Source: JBCCQH01 sp039024435 | GTDB lineage: Bacteria > Bacteroidota > Bacteroidia > J057 > JADKCL01 | Assembly: GCA_039024435.1 (NCBI GenBank) | Contig: JBCCQH010000038.1 | Coordinates: 1 to 57,227 of the forward strand | Length of the DNA: 57,227 nucleotides | Reading direction: 5' to 3' | Notes under the pieces: model-generated | The model's input: the letters and a program-made list of their open reading frames with translations, nothing else | The model's database searches: none | What the model was told of the DNA's origin: nothing | Made by a program: the position numbers and the translations under genes | Shown: piece after piece, positions 52,358-57,227 of the stretch | Layout of the letters: every line of letters starts with the position of its first letter | Position numbering within the stretch: the stretch's first letter is position 1

Positions 52358-52430
52358 TCGAGGTGACTGGACTTGAACCAGCGGCCACTCGCCCCCCAGA
52401 CGAGTACTCTACCAACTGAGCTACACCTCG
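52358..52430 (-). tRNA. tRNA-Pro (anticodon GGG)
   Basis: On the minus strand a full cloverleaf is seen: acceptor CGAGGTG/CACCTCG with discriminator A, D-arm GCTCAGTTGGTAGAGT, anticodon stem CTCGT/GCGAG with loop CTGGGGG (anticodon GGG), and T-arm GCTGG-TTCAAGT-CCAGT. The first base C fits proline tRNAs. The 3' CCA is not encoded. Confidence 0.95.
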
Positions 52431-52452
52431 ATCAGTTGAAAGGATTGCAAAG

Positions 52453-52785
52453 TTACAAATTGTTCTTCAAATCCTCCAAAAATCCCCGTACTTTTAGCAG
52501 CGTCTCCATGGTTTTCTGCTCGTACTCAAGGTCTTTCGGATTCGTCTTGAGCTTTTCCCGCGCTCCTTTGAGGGTAAATTTGCGGATTTTGACCAGGTAA
52601 TAGATTGTGCGCAAGGTTTCAATGTCCTTGTCCGTGTAGATGCGATTGCCCTTGCGGTTCTTCCGGGGCTTGAGTTGGGGAAATTCGGATTCCCAAAAGC
52701 GGATCAATGAGGGTTTGACATCGAGCATGCCCGCGACCTCACCGATGGAAAAGTATTTTTTCTTGATCTCTTCTTTTTCCGCCAT
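52453..52785 (-). CDS. MerR-family transcriptional regulator
   Basis: 110 residues: KKKYFSIGEVAGMLDVKPSL, IRFWESEFPQLKPRKNRKGN and RIYTDKDIETLRTIYYLVKI form the winged helix-turn-helix of MerR proteins, followed by a helix (FTLKGAREKLKTN). The usual long dimerisation helix and ligand domain are short, as in the small MerR proteins common in Bacteroidota. Its start overlaps the stop of the M23 peptidase gene upstream by 1 bp (ATGA type), so the two are translationally coupled. Confidence 0.93.
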   Translation of the reverse strand: MAEKEEIKKKYFSIGEVAGMLDVKPSLIRFWESEFPQLKPRKNRKGNRIYTDKDIETLRTIYYLVKIRKFTLKGAREKLKTNPKDLEYEQKTMETLLKVRGFLEDLKNNL

Positions 52786-53729
52786 CAGTCCATGGATTCA
52801 TTGTATTGCTGGGCCTGCTTTTTGAAGCCGACATATTGTTCTGGCGTCAGGTCAGAGTAAAAATAATCGACCGGATCGATTTTTACCCCATTTTTCTTTA
52901 CTTCGTAATGCAGGTGGGGACCTTTGGACAGGCCGGAGTTTCCGGAGAGGCCGATCAGGTCGCCGCGCTTTACGCGTTGGCCCTGCTGAACGAGGACTTT
53001 ACTTAGGTGGGCGTACTTTGATTCGTAACCGTAGCCGTGATCCAGATCGATGTGGCGGCCGTAACCGTTGGTACCGCCGCCCGCATACTTCACGACGCCG
53101 TCGGCGGTAGCGTAGATGTGCGTACCAGTGGGGGCACGAAAATCAAGTCCGGTGTGCAGCTTGCGCACCTTCAGAATCGGATGCATCCGGTAGCCAAAGC
53201 CGGAAATGAGGTCGGTGGAGATCGGACGGATGGACGGCATGTGCATCAGTTCGTCTTCCCGGGTTTTGAATTTTGCGAGGAGGGCTTTGTAGCTGGCCAT
53301 TTGGACGTTGACCTTACTTTCCATGCGGTTGAGCCGCTCTTTGGTGGCCTGCAAGGCTTCTGGTTCCAAATCTTTGTAGTCGGCGGCGCCCCCGGTACCA
53401 ACTTGCCATTGTTCTTTCAGCGGTTCGGCTTTGAGGATGGCGCGGTAGACTTCTTCGTCCTTTTCGTGGAGTCCTTCAATGTCGGTTTCCAATTGCGCGA
53501 TGACATCATCAAACTTGCCAATCTGCTCCTTGAGGACGTCATTTTCGGCTTTCAGGCGCAGCGTTGCCGGGTTGTCGTGCAGATAAAGCAGATAAGCTAC
53601 GACTCCCGTTGCGATGACCGCCGCCACCAGCGTGTAGGACAATACGGTCCTCAGGGCAGAACTCCAGGTAAACTTTGCTTTTTCGAAACTACAGGAGTCT
53701 GTATCGTAGTAATACTTGATTTTCGCCAT
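52785..53729 (-). CDS. M23 (LytM-type) peptidoglycan endopeptidase, membrane anchored
   Basis: 314 residues. One transmembrane helix near the N-terminus (~25-48, TVLSYTLVAAVIATGVVAYL) is preceded by basic residues, and a coiled coil follows (~55-95, LKAENDVLKEQIGKFDDVIA). The M23 domain (~185-285) has the zinc ligands H192-x3-D196 (HTGLDFRAPTG) and the H-x-H pair in GPHLHYEV, with GNSGLSKGPH. By family it cuts peptide cross-bridges in the periplasm or activates other hydrolases during growth or division. It is co-transcribed with the MerR gene. Confidence 0.94.
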   Translation of the reverse strand: MAKIKYYYDTDSCSFEKAKFTWSSALRTVLSYTLVAAVIATGVVAYLLYLHDNPATLRLKAENDVLKEQIGKFDDVIAQLETDIEGLHEKDEEVYRAILKAEPLKEQWQVGTGGAADYKDLEPEALQATKERLNRMESKVNVQMASYKALLAKFKTREDELMHMPSIRPISTDLISGFGYRMHPILKVRKLHTGLDFRAPTGTHIYATADGVVKYAGGGTNGYGRHIDLDHGYGYESKYAHLSKVLVQQGQRVKRGDLIGLSGNSGLSKGPHLHYEVKKNGVKIDPVDYFYSDLTPEQYVGFKKQAQQYNESMD

Positions 53730-53755
53730 AATGAATGAAAAGCTGTTTTTTTTCT

Positions 53756-53763
53756 TACTTTTG
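53756..53763 (+). promoter_or_regulatory. Candidate Bacteroidota -7 element upstream of alaS
   Basis: TACTTTTG matches TAnnTTTG exactly. It lies ~205 bp upstream of the alaS start. No TTG was found at the usual distance upstream, so this is a weak call. Confidence 0.35.
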
Positions 53764-53859
53764 CAGCGTTTGATTTAAGTGTTCAACTTGGCGTATTCAA
53801 ATGAGAGACATAGCGAGTTTTTCCTAAGTGGCTCACGCCGATTCGACGCTTTTTGTGGG

Positions 53860-53935
53860 TTATCCACAGGTTATCCACACGGTCAAATTTAGAAACTTTT
53901 TAATGAAATACAAAGGACAATCAATTTTGTCCACA
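53860..53935 (+). other. Cluster of DnaA boxes with A+T-rich stretch
   Basis: Two perfect TTATCCACA boxes in tandem (53860-53868, 53871-53879) and TTGTCCACA (53927-53935, one mismatch) are separated by a ~45-bp A+T-rich segment. The region lies between divergent genes (M23 peptidase minus, alaS plus). It could be part of a replication origin or a DnaA-controlled promoter. Confidence 0.6.
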
Positions 53936-53967
53936 CGTTTCTGTTAAGAACCAATAGCTGTACGGAT

Positions 53968-56613
53968 ATGAAGACGTCCAATGAGATACGGAAGCAATTT
54001 TTAGACTACTTTTCGGCTCGCCAGCATGAGATAGTTAGGTCTGCGCCCATCGTGGCAAAGGATGATCCCACTCTTCTCTTTACCAATGCGGGAATGAACC
54101 AATTTAAAGACAATTTTCTGGGAATCAAAGCTCCCGCCGCCCCGAGGTTAGCTGACACCCAAAAATGTCTACGTGCATCTGGCAAACACAACGATTTGGA
54201 TGAAGTAGGTCACGACACCTACCACCATACCATGTTTGAAATGCTGGGAAATTGGTCATTTGGGGACTATTACAAGGCCGAAGCCATCGAATGGGGCTGG
54301 GATCTGCTGACCAATGTCTACGGAATCGATCCGGACCTGATTTATGTAACCGTTTTTGGAGGTGACGCGGACGATAATCTGGGGGAAGATGTTGAGGCGG
54401 TGGCCGAGTGGCAGAAATGGATCGGGGATGACCGCATCTTGCGTTTCGACAAGAAAGATAACTTCTGGGAGATGGGTGAAGTCGGGCCTTGTGGTCCGTG
54501 TTCGGAGATTCATATCGACCTGCGCCGCCCGGAAGAAAAGGCCAAGGTGCCCGGTGCCGAACTCGTCAATGCTGATCATCCTGAGGTCATCGAAATTTGG
54601 AACCTCGTCTTCATGGAGTTCAACCGCAAAGCGGATAAATCCCTGGTGCCCTTGCCCGCGAAGTGTGTCGATACTGGCATGGGACTTGAACGCCTGGTCA
54701 TGGCTCTGCAGGGGGTCAAATCGAATTACGACACGGATCTATTCCGTCCCTACATTGATTTCTTGGAACGGGAATACGGGGCGAAATACGGACGCAGCGA
54801 AGAAGAAACGATCGCGATGCGGGTGGTCATGGACCACATTCGGGCGATTGCCTTTTCGATCACCGATGGGCAGGCTCCCTCCAACAACAAAGCGGGTTAT
54901 GTGATTCGCCGGATTCTGCGGCGGGCTTCGCGTTATGCGTTTACCTTTCTCGGGATCAACGTACCGTTTTTGTATCGCTTGGTGCCGGTACTTGCGGAGA
55001 TCTACCGCGATACATTTCCCGAGGTGGGGCAGCAACAAGAGTACCTTGGTAAGCTCATCGAAGAAGAAGAGAAGAGCTTCTTGCGTACTTTGGAACGGGG
55101 TACGCAGCTTTTCGACGAATATCTGCGTGAGCGGGCGGGCGGTGAGCGGCTGATCAACGGTGCTTTTGCCTTCAAACTTTACGATACCTATGGCTTTCCG
55201 AGTGACCTCACACGGATTATGGCCGAGGAAAAAGGCTGGCAAGTCGACGTGGCTGGTTTCAATGCAGAAATGCAAAAGCAGAAGGACCGTGCCCGGGAAG
55301 CCGGCGAAGTCCAAACGGGCGATTGGGTCGAAATCAATGCCCTGGACGATCTGCCGGTATTTACTGGTTACGATACCCTGGAGGGAACAGCCCGCATCAT
55401 GCGCTACCGGACCTTGGAGACGAAGAAGAAAAACAAAACCCGTAAGGTCTACCAGCTTGTGCTCGACACCACGCCTTTCTATGCGGAATCCGGGGGGCAG
55501 ATCGGCGATACAGGGACGCTGCGCAAAGGCGATGCGGTCATTCGGATACTCGATACGAAGAAAGAAAATGAACTTATCGTACACGAAATCGACCGCTTAC
55601 CGGAGTTTGCCGAGGGCGATTGGGAGGCTCAAGTAGATCCGGAACGCCGCCGCCGAATCAAGGCCAATCACTCCGCTACTCATCTGGTGCACGCCGCGCT
55701 GCGCGAGGTGCTCGGCCAGCACGTGGAGCAGCGCGGCTCGCTGGTTTCCGACGCTCTATTGCGCTTCGATTTTTCCCATTTCCAGAAGATGACCGAGGAA
55801 GAGATCACCCGGGTCGAAGAAATCGTCAATGCACGGATTGCGGAGGGAATTGCCCTCGATGAACGCCGCGCGGTCCCCATTGCCGAAGCCAAGGAACTGG
55901 GGGCTATGATGCTGTTTGGGGAGAAGTACGGCGATCAGGTCCGCGTGATCGTGTTTGATCCGGAATTTTCGATTGAACTGTGCGGAGGGACCCACGTCAC
56001 GAATACCCACGAGATCCGGTTGTTCAAAATCGCCAGTGAAGGGTCGATTTCGGCCGGGGTACGCCGCATTGAAGCCTACACCAGCGACCGGGCTCTGGCC
56101 TACCTCGGCGACAATCTGGCGACCCTGGAGCAGATCAGAGCTTTACTCAAGCAGAGCCAGGATCCGGCCAAAGCGGTTGCGCAATTGATCGACAGTCACA
56201 AAGCCTTGGAAAAGGAATTGCAGAAGCTGCAGCAAGCCCAGGTCGGGCAGCTCAAGGAAGGGCTCCTCGCGAGGATCAAGGCGGTGGGCAATTTTCGTCT
56301 GCTGGCCGAGGTGGTGGACGTTCCTTCGGGCAAGGAACTGAAGTCGCTGGCTTTTGATTTGCGGAAGGACCGGAAAAATACGGTGATTGTTCTCGGCATG
56401 GTCAATAATGGCAAGCCGATGTTGAACGTGGCGATCACCGCGGATCTGGAAAGCGCTGGTACTTTCAACGCGGGTCAACTGATTCGGGAATTGGCGGCTG
56501 AGATCGGCGGCAAGGGGGGAGGCCAGGCGGGATTTGCGGCTGCAGGGGGCCGTGATGCAGAGGGTTTCCCCAAAGTGATGGCCAAAGCGCTGGAATTGCT
56601 AGAAGGAGCGTAA
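53968..56613 (+). CDS. alaS: Alanine--tRNA ligase
   Basis: 881 residues, normal length. The class II catalytic core starts at once (NEIRKQFLDYFSARQHEIVR, HHTMFEMLGNWSFGDYYKAE, GPCGPCSEIHIDL, VDTGMGLERLVMALQG). The editing domain has the zinc-type set H568/H572 (HSATHLVHAAL) and C672/H676 (CGGTHVTNTHEI), and the DHHA1 C-terminal domain ends in the glycine-rich GGKGGGQAGFAAAGG. It charges tRNA-Ala and removes misacylated Ser/Gly. The ATG at 53968 is the first that keeps the full N-terminal motif. Confidence 0.98.
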   Translation: MKTSNEIRKQFLDYFSARQHEIVRSAPIVAKDDPTLLFTNAGMNQFKDNFLGIKAPAAPRLADTQKCLRASGKHNDLDEVGHDTYHHTMFEMLGNWSFGDYYKAEAIEWGWDLLTNVYGIDPDLIYVTVFGGDADDNLGEDVEAVAEWQKWIGDDRILRFDKKDNFWEMGEVGPCGPCSEIHIDLRRPEEKAKVPGAELVNADHPEVIEIWNLVFMEFNRKADKSLVPLPAKCVDTGMGLERLVMALQGVKSNYDTDLFRPYIDFLEREYGAKYGRSEEETIAMRVVMDHIRAIAFSITDGQAPSNNKAGYVIRRILRRASRYAFTFLGINVPFLYRLVPVLAEIYRDTFPEVGQQQEYLGKLIEEEEKSFLRTLERGTQLFDEYLRERAGGERLINGAFAFKLYDTYGFPSDLTRIMAEEKGWQVDVAGFNAEMQKQKDRAREAGEVQTGDWVEINALDDLPVFTGYDTLEGTARIMRYRTLETKKKNKTRKVYQLVLDTTPFYAESGGQIGDTGTLRKGDAVIRILDTKKENELIVHEIDRLPEFAEGDWEAQVDPERRRRIKANHSATHLVHAALREVLGQHVEQRGSLVSDALLRFDFSHFQKMTEEEITRVEEIVNARIAEGIALDERRAVPIAEAKELGAMMLFGEKYGDQVRVIVFDPEFSIELCGGTHVTNTHEIRLFKIASEGSISAGVRRIEAYTSDRALAYLGDNLATLEQIRALLKQSQDPAKAVAQLIDSHKALEKELQKLQQAQVGQLKEGLLARIKAVGNFRLLAEVVDVPSGKELKSLAFDLRKDRKNTVIVLGMVNNGKPMLNVAITADLESAGTFNAGQLIRELAAEIGGKGGGQAGFAAAGGRDAEGFPKVMAKALELLEGA

Positions 56614-56856
56614 TCCTGCACGCGGACCCATGGCGACTTATTTACGGCGTAATTCAATGCGGTACCTAATCGGGAAAATCGGTCCTATGATTTCTTAGGT
56701 GGTGTTTGGGGATTGCATTTATGTCCCGGAAGGTGATGAATTTATGTAATCGAGGGCATCTCTTCTGCTTGTTCCTAGCGCGGGAAATGTAGATCTTCAC
56801 CTTGTTCTCATAGCAATCGTGGGTTAAACGAATTAGCATGCCCCAAAGGGCCCCGT

Positions 56857-56890
56857 AACAGATCGTCAAGTGCGATCTGTTTTGGTTTTT
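56857..56890 (+). terminator. Hairpin terminator downstream of alaS
   Basis: AACAGATCG (56857-56865) and CGATCTGTT (56873-56881) form a perfect 9-bp stem with a 7-nt loop, followed by TTGGTTTTT. It is 240 bp after the alaS stop, so it may end alaS or a separate short transcript. Confidence 0.6.
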
Positions 56891-57128
56891 GGGCTGGTGC
56901 TCTGACCGGTCTAATTTTTCAAGCCTCAGCTTCGTTTCTTTGCCATTATATCTGTGTCAGAAATTTCGCCGGCAGCGGGCGCAAGTCTCGTGCGCCTTGA
57001 GCGAACGAATTTTCTTCCTTGTCAGCAAATTACCAACCAATTTTGGTCGCTATTGGGTTGCGATTGTCCGGCGGTGTTTCATCCGGAGCGACCAGGGTGA
57101 TTTAACAATCCAATTCTGGAAGTAGTCA

Positions 57129-57158
57129 GCTGGGCCAAGTATTGGTCCGGCTTTTTTG
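57129..57158 (+). terminator. Second hairpin terminator near the window end
   Basis: GCTGGGCCAA (57129-57138) pairs with TTGGTCCGGC (57142-57151) through ten pairs including two G-U, followed by six T. No convincing protein gene precedes it, so the transcript it ends may be non-coding. Confidence 0.65.
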
Positions 57159-57227
57159 TTGGTTTGAGTTTTCGCCGGGAGTTTCCCGCCGGCAAGTTGG
57201 CGGGGTTGGGGAAAACGGCCTCCTTGC

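Larger units (their letters stand above)
56614..57227. other. Region after alaS with two hairpin terminators and no clear gene
   Basis: 614 bp to the window edge. Short open frames (67 codons minus, 78 codons plus) have biased, unconvincing composition and no family match I recognise. Two plus-strand terminator-like hairpins are present (56857 and 57129). The base composition drops in G+C compared with alaS. Confidence 0.5.

Noticed and set aside
52293..52415. Upstream in-frame extension of the ADP-ribosylglycohydrolase
   Set aside because: It would run through the tRNA-Pro gene; the family N-terminus begins at the ATG at 52292.
56889..57125. A 78-codon plus-strand frame before the last terminator
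   Set aside because: It needs a TTG start, has no family match and unconvincing composition.

Overview
The window looks like a chromosome segment of a GC-rich Bacteroidota, plausibly a Saprospiria/Lewinella-type gliding bacterium. The evidence is type IX secretion: a gliding-motility-type (type B) C-terminal sorting domain, a PorP/SprF protein, an OmpA/PD40 protein, and a second secreted protein with a type A sorting tail. A+T-rich leaders rather than strong Shine-Dalgarno sites also fit. The exact genus is a guess.

Layout. (1) Positions 3-7736 hold the 3' part of a giant Ig-like-repeat adhesin, a PorP/SprF gene and an OmpA-family gene, the usual adhesin-SprF-OmpA trio. (2) Positions 7854-9518 (minus) encode an unusual three-domain regulator: alpha/beta hydrolase, degenerate class III cyclase-like domain, AraC helix-turn-helix. 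Its divergent 342-bp intergenic region carries three direct repeats about two helical turns apart. (3) Positions 9861-32147 are a complete extracellular contractile injection system (eCIS; Afp/PVC/MAC-like). In order it encodes a cap/terminator (DUF4255), an unknown protein, one sheath, three gp19-like tube proteins, a tiny DUF5908 protein, a LysM hub protein, a VgrG-like spike, gp25, a PAAR-like tip, a very large baseplate J protein, a fibre with a C1q-like tip, an Afp12-like baseplate protein, a tape measure, an AAA+ ATPase and two cargo proteins. Both cargo proteins share an N-terminal signature at identical residues (31-51) and a DUF4157-like core. The first ends in a C3-type ADP-ribosyltransferase-like domain (R304, S338-T-S340, Q428-x-E430). 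The second ends in a domain I do not recognise. (4) After an A+T-rich gap come three very large co-directional genes (32871-46665): a putative gluzincin metalloprotease and two unrecognised giants of 1729 and 1930 residues, closed by a terminator.

(5) Positions 46806-57227 are mostly ordinary: a permease-USP fusion (minus), a T9SS-exported fibre-like protein with an S74 chaperone domain, an ADP-ribosylglycohydrolase (minus), tRNA-Pro(GGG) (minus), a MerR regulator and an M23 peptidase (minus), and alaS (plus). A small cluster of DnaA boxes lies between the M23 gene and alaS. Two stretches with no convincing gene carry orphan Rho-independent terminators (50715-51002 and 56614-57227).

Working together: the hydrolase/cyclase/AraC protein is the obvious candidate switch for the injection system. 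The structural genes build a sheathed, AAA-assembled needle. The C1q-tipped fibre probably selects the target cell, and the two DUF4157 proteins are the likely payloads. No IS element, integrase or CRISPR array was seen.
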